From assembly GCF_036946495.1 (NCBI RefSeq), contig NZ_JAQIIX010000002.1, positions 2,108,001 through 2,172,000 of the forward strand: a stretch of 64,000 bases of DNA, given 5' to 3'. Shown piece by piece: positions 21,902 to 30,279 of the stretch. The position numbers and the translations under genes were made by a program. The stretch comes from Mycolicibacterium neoaurum (GTDB taxonomy: Bacteria; Actinomycetota; Actinomycetes; Mycobacteriales; Mycobacteriaceae). Each line of letters begins with the position of its first letter. Within the stretch, counting starts at the first letter, position 1. The notes beneath the pieces were generated by a model. That model was not told where the DNA came from and made no database searches. It was given only the letters and a program-made list of their open reading frames with translations.

Positions 21902-22042
21902 GTGTACATGACGCCCAATTCACGGTCACGGGTGAGTCGAATCGCCTGGTCATGGCTACGTCACCCACGCCGCAGCCGGGATTTCCCAGCTAAGCACGAG
22001 CGGCTCATCACGTCGGCTGAGTTACTTCGATACGGCTGCTGA
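21902..22042 (+). CDS. Small basic protein, possible Rv3857c-position counterpart
   Basis: 46 residues from GTG 21902 (ATG two codons later). The ribosome site TAGGAG is eight bases upstream, inside a hairpin. The sequence is strongly basic in its first half (NSRSRVSRIAWSWLRHPRRSRDF) and ends LITSAELLRYGC. It sits where M. tuberculosis has the small gene Rv3857c, between gltD and the PHP gene. Its function is unknown and it has no convincing membrane segment. Confidence 0.55.
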   Translation: MYMTPNSRSRVSRIAWSWLRHPRRSRDFPAKHERLITSAELLRYGC

Positions 22043-22073
22043 TCCGGCCCGCCGGCGAGCGGCGGACCGGATC
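22041..22073 (+). terminator. Hairpin terminator after the gltD / small ORF unit
   Basis: GATCCGG 22041-22047 pairs with CCGGATC 22067-22073, with an inner CCGCC/GGCGG stem. It begins on the stop codon of the small ORF. There is no clear U tract, as is usual in mycobacteria. Confidence 0.5.
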
Positions 22074-22116
22074 GAGCAGGGTTTGCCGAATCGTAATAAT
22101 TTCGTGACCGTCATAT

Positions 22117-22989
22117 TTAGGAACGGGTCAGCAGTCCCGAATCCCTGATGGTCTCGGCGAGCGGTTCCAAGACCGCGGGGTCGTACGGCGGCGGCAAGTA
22201 GATGATCGCAAGGTCCAGGCCCTCGGCGCCCAACGCGATGGCGTCTTCGACGACTCTGCGATAGTTGCGATCCTCGCCGAGCCGGATATGGGCCGAGAGC
22301 GTGATCTCTTTGGGATCGCGACCGAGATCGGCGCAATGCGCAGCCAGCACGTCGCGCTTGCGGGCGAACTCCTCCGGGGTGCCGCCCACGAAGTTCCAGT
22401 GGTCGGCGTACTTCGCGGTGATCCTCAGCGTGCGCTTCTCACCGCTGCCGCCGATACAGAACGGGGGATGCGGCTGCTGCGGGCCCTTCGGCTCGTTTCG
22501 GGCGTCCTTCAGTTGGTAGAACTTGCCGTCGAACGTGGTGGATTCCTGGCTCAGCAGCCCCTTGAGGACCTCGCACGCCTCCTCGAAGCGGTCGAAACGC
22601 TCCTTGATGGTGCCGAGCTCGATGCCGTAGGCGCCGGACTCCTCCTCGTTCCAGCCGGCGCCGATCCCGAGTTCCAGGCGGCCACCGGAGATGATGTCCA
22701 GCGCCGAGGCCATATTGGCCAGCACGGCGGGGTGTCGGTAATGGATGCCGGTGACCAGCACCCCCACCCGCAGCCGCTCGGTGGCCTGGGCGAGCGCAGT
22801 CAGCGTCGTCCAGCCCTCCATGCACGGACCGCTCGAATCGGAGAAGATCGGGTAGAAGTGGTCGAAGGTCCACCCCGACTGTAAGACGTCGATGTCGTCG
22901 GCGGTCTTCCAGATGGCCAGCATGTCCGACCAGGTGGTGTTCTGCGGTGAGGTTTTGAAGGCAAAGTCCACACTTGGTGAACTCGTCAC
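22117..22989 (-). CDS. LLM-class F420-dependent oxidoreductase
   Basis: 290 residues from GTG 22989. It shows the luciferase-like (beta/alpha)8 pattern: FDHFYPIF near the N-terminus, RLRVGVLVTGIHYRHPAVLANMA, SGGRLELGIGAGWNEEE, and PPFCIGGSGEKRTLRITAKYADHWNF. These are the F420-dependent LLM family landmarks. It should use reduced F420 or FMN to reduce an unknown substrate. It is convergent with the gltD unit. Confidence 0.9.
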   Translation of the reverse strand: MTSSPSVDFAFKTSPQNTTWSDMLAIWKTADDIDVLQSGWTFDHFYPIFSDSSGPCMEGWTTLTALAQATERLRVGVLVTGIHYRHPAVLANMASALDIISGGRLELGIGAGWNEEESGAYGIELGTIKERFDRFEEACEVLKGLLSQESTTFDGKFYQLKDARNEPKGPQQPHPPFCIGGSGEKRTLRITAKYADHWNFVGGTPEEFARKRDVLAAHCADLGRDPKEITLSAHIRLGEDRNYRRVVEDAIALGAEGLDLAIIYLPPPYDPAVLEPLAETIRDSGLLTRS

Positions 22990-23187
22990 GTCGCCGAGAA
23001 ATTCCGTCCTGCGTCACTGTCCTGGCGGGACGAGTGAGCTGAGTTCCGTCCCATCAGCGGAAAGCTGAATCAGGTTGGAGCCGACACGCCACACCCGCGG
23101 AACGAACCGAGGTGTGCGTGTTCCAGTCCTTGAGCAACAGGCTCGCGATCGTTTCTGCTTACTATCGATCTCGTGTACTGGGGGGTG

Positions 23188-23472
23188 ATGTTAGACCGTG
23201 TTGCGGCCGTCCTCGGGCCGTTGGCAGGCTATCTGGCCGGACTGTCGATCGGTGCGTTCGTGGTCGGAGTGTGCATGGTTCCTGGCGCATTGGAGGACAC
23301 CGGGCCGGTGCGCGACACCGGTAAGGGCATCAAATTGCTGGCAGCGGCTATCGGTATCGGTGATGCGCCCATGATTACTCATGTGCTGACGTGGATGGGC
23401 ATTGTCGGCGTACCGCTGGCCATCTGGTCGAGGGTCCGTTTTGACAGAAGCAGCGGCGACTTCGCAGAGTAG
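23188..23472 (+). CDS. Small membrane protein
   Basis: 94 residues from ATG 23188, preceded by GGGGGG as the ribosome site; earlier GTGs at 23173 and 23185 are in frame. Two hydrophobic stretches are visible (VLGPLAGYLAGLSIGAFVVGVCMV, about 8-31, and MITHVLTWMGIVGVPLAIW, about 61-79). No family is recognised. It converges with the Esp-linked propeller gene, with 19 bases between stops. Confidence 0.5.
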   Translation: MLDRVAAVLGPLAGYLAGLSIGAFVVGVCMVPGALEDTGPVRDTGKGIKLLAAAIGIGDAPMITHVLTWMGIVGVPLAIWSRVRFDRSSGDFAE

Positions 23473-23491
23473 TTCGGCGCCGACAAACAAA

Positions 23492-24916
23492 TTAGCCGCG
23501 TCCGTCCAATGCGTAAAGCTCGGTACCGTCGGCTGATAAGGCAACCAGGACACCGTCGATCTGCCATAGGCGCGCAAGTGAGTCGACGGCTGAAGGAAGC
23601 GACCATACCGGCTCGCATGTGGTCAAGTTCCAGGCCTTGGCGAGGTAGCCGGCCTTTGGATTGGTGACTGCAAGAACGGCTATGTCTCCGTGTGTTCCCA
23701 ACAAGCGGCGTCCCATATCGAAATCGCAAGTGGGACCTGGGCTTTCTCGGCCGGACTTCAGATCGAATCGTCGCCAGGACGGGAATTGCGACTGATCAGA
23801 TTCGTTGACGAATAAGTTCGCACCGACTCTTCGGGATCCGTGCGGCGGAGGCTCGTTTATCTGTAGCAGTCGTTCACCCTGTTCGGTCAACACGGACCAT
23901 TGATCGCCGTCGTTGCCAATAATCAGGAGGTCCCCAGCGATGGACAAGATCTTTCCCGATACCGGGTCGGCACTCGTCCGCCGACCCGTGCTGTCGAAGA
24001 GGTACGTCTCGGCCGCACTTTGGCCGGTGGCAATCTCGGCCGCGAGTCCGTCGCTCAACATCACAACGCTCTCGACCCGCGCGCCGTCGGGGATGTCGAG
24101 GTGCAGGGGGCTGCCGTCTGCGAGATTGAAGACAGTCATGGACTCAATGCTCGGGTTGGCGTTGGACTGCGCCGCGAGGTCGTAGTTCGTTGTCCCGGAC
24201 AAGGACCCATTGCCAGGCACGAACCAAGTCGTTTGAGCTTGTGGTCCGACTCCGAAGACACCCTGATCTGGTGTGCTCGCAACGAGGTAACTTCCAGCCT
24301 GAGTTGCGGTCAGTTCCCCTGGGGCGAGCCGCACTTCGGACGGACCGTTGTAGGTCAGCTGACCGTTGCCAGCATCAATGATGTAAGCAGTGGCCTTGGT
24401 GTAGTCGTCGTACAGGCAGACGATCGCTTCGTGTCCATTGAGAAAGCACCGTGGGGGCCGAGCGCTGGAGCCGAGGTCGACCGGCGCGAAGAGTGGCGAT
24501 CCGTTGCGAACCTCAATGCCGACGAACCACCATCGGAGGTCGGGTTCGCTGCCGCTGCGCGCCAGCAGATACATGTGACTGCCAGTCGATCCGATGACGC
24601 CGGCCGGATCGAACTCGCCGTTTCCGACTGCGACTCTGCTGGTCTCACCGGCAGAGGGTGCCGGTAGTCCGATTTGCATCATCGAGAGTGACCATCCTGG
24701 AACGGGAGGAGAGGTCATCGTGGCGACTAGTTCGGGTTGTGGTGACGGTTGCCAACTCGCGCGATTGTGGGAGAGTTGCCCTGACCTTTGCCACCATATG
24801 GTCGCAGCGATGCCTACGCCGATCAGAGCCACCGATAATGCAACTGCAACATAGAGTTTGGTCCGACGTGAGGATCGTTGACCGTTGCGTCCTGACGGTG
24901 GTTCTACCTCAGTCAT
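23492..24916 (-). CDS. Membrane-anchored beta-propeller-like protein of the Esp-like operon
   Basis: 474 residues. A basic cytosolic N-terminus (RRTK) is followed by one membrane segment at about 21-42 and a long outer domain. That domain repeats short strand blocks such as GDLLIIGNDGDQWSVLTEQGERLLQI, LRWWFVGIEVRNGSPLF and LWQIDGVLVALSADGTELYALDG, as in PQQ/WD-type propellers. It has paired cysteines (RCFLNGHEAIVC). It overlaps the EspD/EspH-like gene by eight bases, so it is the last gene of the Esp-like operon. I know no propeller in canonical espACD; it may be a receptor, chaperone or assembly factor on the outer face of the inner membrane. Confidence 0.65.
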   Translation of the reverse strand: MTEVEPPSGRNGQRSSRRTKLYVAVALSVALIGVGIAATIWWQRSGQLSHNRASWQPSPQPELVATMTSPPVPGWSLSMMQIGLPAPSAGETSRVAVGNGEFDPAGVIGSTGSHMYLLARSGSEPDLRWWFVGIEVRNGSPLFAPVDLGSSARPPRCFLNGHEAIVCLYDDYTKATAYIIDAGNGQLTYNGPSEVRLAPGELTATQAGSYLVASTPDQGVFGVGPQAQTTWFVPGNGSLSGTTNYDLAAQSNANPSIESMTVFNLADGSPLHLDIPDGARVESVVMLSDGLAAEIATGQSAAETYLFDSTGRRTSADPVSGKILSIAGDLLIIGNDGDQWSVLTEQGERLLQINEPPPHGSRRVGANLFVNESDQSQFPSWRRFDLKSGRESPGPTCDFDMGRRLLGTHGDIAVLAVTNPKAGYLAKAWNLTTCEPVWSLPSAVDSLARLWQIDGVLVALSADGTELYALDGRG

Positions 24917-25430
24917 CCTGATCCAGATACCTGTCGGCGAACACTCGTGCCTTCGTTGCGAGCACAGCCTCAGGAGTCGGGAGTCGCAAGCTGTGCTCGA
25001 GAAATGACTGTGTGGCTACACGATCAGAACCCATAGATGTCATGTGCGCACTGACCAAGAGGTGCTGGCCAGCCAGGGCTTGCTGACTTGCCAGCGACGC
25101 GATGAAGAGAATTTCGTCGCTCAACTCGGCCTCTGTCATTGACTCAACCTGTGGCGATAGATCGATGCGGTAGATCTGACCGCCGATGAGTGCGGTCGCG
25201 CTGACTGAGTCGGCTGGATTCGCGACCGTGAAGAGCAGTGCGTCAACTTGGGTGTCAGCTGGCTCGTCGGTGGCGTCGTCGGACCAGGATCTGACACCGG
25301 GAGAGTCTGGTTCGGCACAATGATCTGTGGCAAATACGTCGAGGTCGGCGAAGCTGAACTCATGAAGTGTTCCGCCGTCGTTTTCGTCAGGATCCTCGTC
25401 GTTCCATGGGTCGGTGTCCCTGGTATTCAT
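24909..25430 (-). CDS. ESX-1-associated EspD/EspH family protein
   Basis: 173 residues. An acidic N-terminus (DPWNDEDPDENDGG) leads to LLFTVANPADSVSATALIGGQIYRIDL, SMTEAELSDEILFIASLASQQALAGQ and a C-terminal LRLPTPEAVLATKARVFADRY. These blocks line up with M. tuberculosis EspH (Rv3867) and EspD from memory, including LxLPTPEx near the end. The family stabilises or accompanies EspA/EspC-type substrates. It starts by ATGA overlap with the EspC-like gene. Confidence 0.85.
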   Translation of the reverse strand: MNTRDTDPWNDEDPDENDGGTLHEFSFADLDVFATDHCAEPDSPGVRSWSDDATDEPADTQVDALLFTVANPADSVSATALIGGQIYRIDLSPQVESMTEAELSDEILFIASLASQQALAGQHLLVSAHMTSMGSDRVATQSFLEHSLRLPTPEAVLATKARVFADRYLDQDD

Positions 25431-25753
25431 CAGAATTGGCAGCTACCGAGGTCGCCAGCCTTGGCAGCGTCGGTTGAATCATAGTTGGAAGCTGCGTCTC
25501 GTAGTCTTGACGACAAGTCGTTCGAAACTTTCACCAGCTGCAACCCCGCGTCGTGGCGCGCAGTGTCGGCCAGGCCCATGACCATATTCATGGGTGCGCA
25601 GATTATTCCGTGCGTGGACCAAAGCCGGTCGGCCAGACCCAGGGCTGACCGGTTCGCGCCGGTGAACAGATCTACCGCGGCGTCTTGAGCTTTTGCGAGA
25701 GTCCGAACATGATCGGTGAGAACTGTGAGGTTCTTCTCGTGGTCTGTCGTCAT
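25430..25753 (-). CDS. ESX-1 secretion-associated EspC/EspF family protein
   Basis: 107 residues. The central THGIICAPMN matches the THGPYC element of EspC. The C-terminus carries the type VII export motif YxxxD as Y91-DST-D95. A helix-turn-helix hairpin of WXG100-like size is expected. It is coupled by ATGA overlaps both to the EspA-like gene before it and to the EspD/EspH-like gene after it. By analogy with EspC it is probably a secreted partner or needle-like component. Confidence 0.87.
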   Translation of the reverse strand: MTTDHEKNLTVLTDHVRTLAKAQDAAVDLFTGANRSALGLADRLWSTHGIICAPMNMVMGLADTARHDAGLQLVKVSNDLSSRLRDAASNYDSTDAAKAGDLGSCQF

Positions 25754-26907
25754 TCGCTGATCCGATCCTGGTTGCCGGGGGAGTGACGGCTCACATCTGT
25801 GCCGTGGGCTACCGGTGCCCGCTGGGAAGCAATGGTGCCCTGAGCGGCCCCCTGCATCGCGGGAGCACCTGCCGGTGCTGCAGTGCTCGGGGTTGGAGCC
25901 GCCGGACGCGGCGGTGGGCCCGGCGAGGTGGTTGTAGACAGGGACGGCCCCGTGGCCATCGGCACGGCGGGGGGTCCGTACTGGGGTGGGATTATCGGTT
26001 GCGGAGGAGTGTATGGAGTGCCGGGATCCATTCTGGTCGGCGGTATTTCGGAGTTGCCGCCAGGTATCGGGGTCGACGGGCTGGGGGCAGGAAGCTCGTC
26101 CGGCACGGGAAACGGATCGTCGCAATGCGCGTTCGCTCCCGCGGTGTCGCCCTTTGCCGCGGAGTAGTGCTCAAGTTGGCCGCGTAGGCGCAGCGCATTC
26201 TCGAAGACGTTCTTGGTCAGAATCTCCATTGTGACGCCAGCTGTGGCCAATGCTGCAGTCGCCGTAGCGAGGTCACCGACAGCTTTTGCGGCCGCACCAC
26301 CGGGTACGAAGTTCATCCATGCCGTCGCCAGCCCGTAGTCATAAAGGAACTGCGAGGTGTCCGAGAGCGTCTGGCGGGTGCGGGCGACCTGCCCGGCCTG
26401 TGTGTCGATTATCGCCGCAATGGCCGAATCGGCGACTTGAACGCCAGAGGTGAGCCGGCGATGCGATGCGTTTGTCGCCTTGTAGACGCCTGAAGCGGTG
26501 CCGTCCCAGCGATCCTCCTTCGGAGCCGCATCGATCAAGGTCTCCACCGCCTGCTCGAGACGCGTAGATGATTCCCTAAGCGGAGTGCCGTCCTGAGGAG
26601 TTCCCGAACCGGTCGTTGCCTGCATGGCCTCGATGCCGAGTTGGGCCGCCGCGAGGATCTTGGAATCGGACATTTTGCCGAGAACACTGTCCGCGTATCT
26701 GGCAGGTATCTGGCCGACACTGCCGCCCAAGCCCTCGAGTCCAGTGAGAACGTCGCCGATGTCTCCCATGACCTTGCGACCGTTAGTTGCAATCCCATGA
26801 GCATCAAAAGTGGCTATGTCACCGACGAGCCCTGTCACGTCTTGGACGCCGCTGCGGACGCCGTTCGCAATGGTGAACAGGTCTTCAAAGCCTTCCCACC
26901 GGCCCAT
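25750..26907 (-). CDS. ESX-1 substrate of the EspA/EspE family
   Basis: 385 residues. A helical N-terminal two thirds contains a WxG turn (W134-D-G136) followed by VYKATN and DTQAGQVARTRQTLSDTSQFL, which parallels the EspA region after its own WLG turn. A hydrophobic segment lies at about 196-233. The last 120 residues are Pro/Ser/Thr-rich and low in complexity, as in secreted Esp proteins. ATG 26907 has AAGGGGGG upstream and a possible -10 TAATGT about 27 bases away. First gene of a four-gene operon with the layout of espA-espC-espD. No EspG or ESX core gene is nearby. Confidence 0.82.
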   Translation of the reverse strand: MGRWEGFEDLFTIANGVRSGVQDVTGLVGDIATFDAHGIATNGRKVMGDIGDVLTGLEGLGGSVGQIPARYADSVLGKMSDSKILAAAQLGIEAMQATTGSGTPQDGTPLRESSTRLEQAVETLIDAAPKEDRWDGTASGVYKATNASHRRLTSGVQVADSAIAAIIDTQAGQVARTRQTLSDTSQFLYDYGLATAWMNFVPGGAAAKAVGDLATATAALATAGVTMEILTKNVFENALRLRGQLEHYSAAKGDTAGANAHCDDPFPVPDELPAPSPSTPIPGGNSEIPPTRMDPGTPYTPPQPIIPPQYGPPAVPMATGPSLSTTTSPGPPPRPAAPTPSTAAPAGAPAMQGAAQGTIASQRAPVAHGTDVSRHSPGNQDRISE

Positions 26908-26995
26908 GTGCCCCCCTTAAACGCCTCGATTGACATTACCGCCAGTCGTCAGTGGCGCAGTGCATCAAATTTGCGTCCGGGAGCACACTGGAGGC

Positions 26996-28006
26996 ATGGA
27001 TCCCGTTCAGGCTCTTCGCCGGATTGCCTACTACAAGGATCGCGCCCGCGAGGATTCTCGGCGTGTGATGGCCTACCGCAAGGCCGCCGACGTGGTGGAG
27101 GCCATGACGCCCGAGCAGCGCGAGAAGGCGGGCAAGACGAACAGCTGGCAGACGCTGCCGGGCATCGGACCCAAGACCGCGACGGTGATCGCGCAGGCGT
27201 GGGCCGGCCGCGAGCCCGAGACGCTGGTGGCGCTGCGCGAGTCGGCCGCCGACCTGGGCGGCGGCGAGATACGTGCAGCACTCAAAGGAGATCTGCACCT
27301 GCACTCGAACTGGTCGGACGGCTCAGCACCGATCCCCGAGATGATGGCCGCCGCCAAAGAGCTCGGCCACGAATACTGCGCGTTGACCGACCACTCCCCG
27401 CGGCTGACGGTCGCCAATGGACTGTCTGCAGACAGATTGCGCCGACAGCTCGATGTCATCGACGAACTCCGCGAACAATTTCGGCCGATGCGCATTCTCA
27501 CCGGGATCGAGGTGGACATCCTGGATGACGGCAAGCTGGATCAGGAACCCGAGCTACTCGAGCGCCTGGACATCGTCGTCGCCAGCGTGCACTCCAAGCT
27601 CAAGATGGACGCACCCTCGATGACTCGCCGAATGGTGCGCGCGGTCAGCGGAGGGCAGGCAAACATCCTGGGCCATTGCACCGGTCGGCTGGTGGAGGGC
27701 GGCCGAGGCACGCGCCCCGAATCACAATTCGACGCCGAAGCAGTGTTCACCGCGTGCCGAGACAATGGTGTTGCGGTGGAGATCAATTCGCGACCCGAAC
27801 GCCGCGATCCGCCCACTCGATTGCTTGATCTGGCACTGGAGATCGGGTGCGATTTCTCCATCGACACCGATGCCCACGCCCCAGGCCAGCTCGACTTCCT
27901 CGGCTACGGCGCGCAGCGGGCACTCGACGCCGCGGTCCCGCTGGACCGCATCGTCAACAGCTGGTCGGCCGAGCGGTTGCTGGAGTGGGCAGACCAGAAA
28001 CGCTAG
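26996..28006 (+). CDS. PHP-domain protein with HhH motif (PolX C-terminal-like)
   Basis: 336 residues from ATG 26996. The N-terminal third has a helix-hairpin-helix LPGIGPKTA (54-62). The PHP domain begins at GDLHLHSNWSDGS (HLH at 101-103) and has CALTDHSPRL, EVDILDDG, VASVHSK, LGHCTGR and DTDAHAPGQ, which supply the metal ligands. It matches the PHP part of bacterial family X polymerases without the polymerase core. It probably acts as a phosphoesterase or nuclease. It corresponds by position to Rv3856c and is divergent from the Esp-like operon. Confidence 0.9.
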   Translation: MDPVQALRRIAYYKDRAREDSRRVMAYRKAADVVEAMTPEQREKAGKTNSWQTLPGIGPKTATVIAQAWAGREPETLVALRESAADLGGGEIRAALKGDLHLHSNWSDGSAPIPEMMAAAKELGHEYCALTDHSPRLTVANGLSADRLRRQLDVIDELREQFRPMRILTGIEVDILDDGKLDQEPELLERLDIVVASVHSKLKMDAPSMTRRMVRAVSGGQANILGHCTGRLVEGGRGTRPESQFDAEAVFTACRDNGVAVEINSRPERRDPPTRLLDLALEIGCDFSIDTDAHAPGQLDFLGYGAQRALDAAVPLDRIVNSWSAERLLEWADQKR

Positions 28007-28293
28007 CTCGCGGACGTGAACGGATTGTGTTCGGCGATCAGCTTTTCCATCCGCGCCTCATCGATGCGGGCATGCACGCTGGCTGATTCCTGCTGATCGC
28101 GGATCACCTTGGCCAGCGTGAAGGCGCTGGTGACGAGAAACAGCACCGACATTCCCAGGAACATGCGCTGCCAGAAGTCCAGGGGCAGGAACGTGATACC
28201 GGCCAGCACGCCGAGGAAACTCACTCCGAAGGCGATGTGCGCCTGCAGGGCGAAAGCCGCGGTGACCTTTGCCGTGTCGCTGAATGCGTTCAT
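28003..28293 (-). CDS. YiaA/YiaB two-helix membrane protein
   Basis: 96 residues. Two membrane segments (AAFALQAHIAFGVSFLGVLAGI and FWQRMFLGMSVLFLVTSAFTLAKVIRD) form the YiaAB two-helix domain, with a basic-acidic C-terminal tail ending EHNPFTSAS. The function of the family is unknown. It overlaps the end of the PHP gene by four bases, convergent. Confidence 0.85.
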   Translation of the reverse strand: MNAFSDTAKVTAAFALQAHIAFGVSFLGVLAGITFLPLDFWQRMFLGMSVLFLVTSAFTLAKVIRDQQESASVHARIDEARMEKLIAEHNPFTSAS

Positions 28294-28341
28294 GGCGCCA
28301 CACTGCCGCAGAGTGGCTGTGCGGCGAATCGGTGAAACTAC

Positions 28342-29544
28342 TCAATCCGGCAGCATCGGCATCTCCAGACCTGGGTCGCGGCCCAACAGCACCCCGCGGG
28401 TGACCGAGGTGTTGCCGAAGCGCTTGCGCACCTCGTCCACGGCGGTGTCCAGCGCACCCTGATCAACCGGCGCGCCGAAGGGCAGCTCCAACTGCGCGGC
28501 ACCATCGCGATCGATATTGGACACCGCAAAACCGACCAGCGTCAGTCCGCGTTCGGCGATCAAAGGAGCGGCGGAAGCCACCAGTTCTCGCGCCGCGGCG
28601 AGCACCGCATCGGTGGCCGCGGTCGCCTGCGGCATGGTGTGTGAACGGGTCACCCGGCCGAAATCGGCGAACCGCAAGCGCAGTACAACCGTGCGCCCGG
28701 TGCGTCCCGATGCCCGCATCCGCCGGGTGATTCGGTCCACGAGATTGATGACGACGGCATCGATCTCGGCCGCGGACATACCGCTGCCCGACCGTCCCAA
28801 TGCCCGTTGTGCCCCCACCGAGCGTCGCCGTAGCCCGGGGGTGACTCGTCGGCGGTCGATGTTGTGCGCCAAGGCGAATAGTTGCCTGCCCATCGCTGGG
28901 CCGACCATGGCACCCAAGGACGCTTCGCTGTGTTCGGCGACATCGGCGACGGAGTGGATACCGTGCGCGTGCAACTTGTCGGCGGTCTTGGCGCCGACAC
29001 CCCAGAGCCGGCGAACCGGCAGCGGATGCAGGAATGCCAGTTCGCCGTCCAGCGGGACGAGGAGCAGCCCGTCGGGCTTGGCCTCTTGGCTGGCGACCTT
29101 GGCCAGGAATTTCGTGCGGGCGATCCCGACGGTGATGGGGAGCCCGACATCCACACGCACTCGCTCCCGCAATTGCGCGGCTATCTGTACCGGCGTGCCG
29201 GACACCCGCCCGAGGCCGCCCACGTCGAGGAAGGCTTCGTCGACCGATACCGGTTCAACGAGCGGCGTGGTGTCGTGGAAGACCTGGAAGACGTCCCGGC
29301 TGGCCGCGGAGTACGCCCGCATCCGCGGCGGGACGACGATGGCCTGCGGGCAGAGACGTCTGGCCTGATGGCCGCTCATCGCGGTGCGTACGCCGTAGGC
29401 CTTGGCCTCGTAACTCGCCGCAAGCACCACGCCGCCGCCGACGATGACCGGCTTGCCGCGCAGGCTCGGATCATCGCGCTGCTCGACGGAGGCATAGAAC
29501 GAGTCGAGATCAGCGTGCAGAACGGTCGCTCCGGACACGAACAT
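28342..29544 (-). CDS. dinB: DNA polymerase IV (Y family, DinB)
   Basis: 400 residues. The palm has LHADLDSFYASVEQ (Asp12 metal ligand, FY steric gate) and SVDEAFLDV (second acidic cluster). ITVGIARTKFLAKVAS and the HhH region RLWGVGAKTA follow. A candidate beta-clamp motif QLELPF lies near the C-terminus. It carries out error-prone or lesion-bypass synthesis. A LexA-type palindrome covers its ATG (29544); GTG 29538 is an alternative start. Confidence 0.95.
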   Translation of the reverse strand: MFVSGATVLHADLDSFYASVEQRDDPSLRGKPVIVGGGVVLAASYEAKAYGVRTAMSGHQARRLCPQAIVVPPRMRAYSAASRDVFQVFHDTTPLVEPVSVDEAFLDVGGLGRVSGTPVQIAAQLRERVRVDVGLPITVGIARTKFLAKVASQEAKPDGLLLVPLDGELAFLHPLPVRRLWGVGAKTADKLHAHGIHSVADVAEHSEASLGAMVGPAMGRQLFALAHNIDRRRVTPGLRRRSVGAQRALGRSGSGMSAAEIDAVVINLVDRITRRMRASGRTGRTVVLRLRFADFGRVTRSHTMPQATAATDAVLAAARELVASAAPLIAERGLTLVGFAVSNIDRDGAAQLELPFGAPVDQGALDTAVDEVRKRFGNTSVTRGVLLGRDPGLEMPMLPD

Positions 29545-29551
29545 ATGTTCG
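29538..29551. promoter_or_regulatory. LexA (SOS) box overlapping the dinB start
   Basis: CGAAC-ATAT-GTTCG is a perfect 14-base palindrome that matches the core of the mycobacterial SOS box TCGAAC-N4-GTTCGA at 10 of 12 fixed bases. It contains the ATG of dinB. Binding by LexA would link this polymerase to DNA damage. Confidence 0.65.
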
Positions 29552-29569
29552 CATCCGGCACCGACAAGA

Positions 29570-30202
29570 TCAGGGCGTGGTGCCGTAAATGCTGGTCAGC
29601 CAGATGTGAGTGAGGGTGTCCACGACACGGTCGTGTTCGACCGACGGTCGGTCCTCGGCGAGCGCTGCCATCATCATCTTCTCGTTCATCAAGTTCAACG
29701 ATGTCGCCAGATCGAGGGCGGGCAACGTGTGCGGGGCCGCACCGCGCTGCCGTTCTGCGTTGATCAACGCAGCGGTCAATCCGATCCACTTCTGCATCAG
29801 GCCGGCCCACACGGCCCGGAATTCGGGAACGGTGTTGACGGCCTCCACTCCGGCGCGCGCGGTGGCCGGGTGCGACCCGAAGGAGCTGAAGAAGATCTCG
29901 ATACCGCGCCGGATCGCTTCGTGTGGCTCGGCGGGCATGGTGTCCATGGCGTTGTCGAAACCGGTGTCGGCGCGTTTGATCAGCGGATCCATCAGCGACA
30001 GCAATACCGCCTCCTTGGAGGCGAAGTAGAAGTAGAAGGTCGGGCGCGAGATGCCTGCGCCCTTGGCCAGGTCGTCGACCGAGATATCGGCGAAGGGCCG
30101 TTGCTCGATGAGCCGGGATGCGGTGTCAAGGATCGCCTGCTGCCGTTCGTCCCCGGAGGGCCGCGCGGCACGACGTCCGCGACTCGGGCTGGCGGTGGTC
30201 AC
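29570..30202 (-). CDS. ethR: TetR family repressor EthR
   Basis: 210 residues from a leaderless GTG. The HTH stretch ADISVDDLAKGAGISRPTFYFYFASKEAVLLSL is nearly identical to M. tuberculosis EthR, as are FMQKWI-type and TLPALDLATSLNLMNE parts of the ligand domain. EthR represses ethA and so limits ethionamide activation. It is divergent from ethA across a 77-base operator region. Confidence 0.95.
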   Translation of the reverse strand: MTTASPSRGRRAARPSGDERQQAILDTASRLIEQRPFADISVDDLAKGAGISRPTFYFYFASKEAVLLSLMDPLIKRADTGFDNAMDTMPAEPHEAIRRGIEIFFSSFGSHPATARAGVEAVNTVPEFRAVWAGLMQKWIGLTAALINAERQRGAAPHTLPALDLATSLNLMNEKMMMAALAEDRPSVEHDRVVDTLTHIWLTSIYGTTP

Positions 30203-30279
30203 AGCCCAACCTTAACACCGTGTCGACTTTCTCGACACACCGTTGACTGACTCAACACCATGTTGATACCGTCGGTCCC
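30203..30279. promoter_or_regulatory. ethR-ethA divergent promoter and EthR operator
   Basis: Three nested inverted repeats: GTGTCGA-N5-TCGACAC at 30220-30238, GTTGA-N5-TCAAC at 30242-30256 and TCAAC-N5-GTTGA at 30252-30266. They lie between the ethR -10 TAAGGT (minus strand, 30209-30214, six bases from GTG 30202) and the ethA -10 TACCGT (30267-30272, seven bases from ATG 30280). Both mRNAs look leaderless. Confidence 0.75.
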
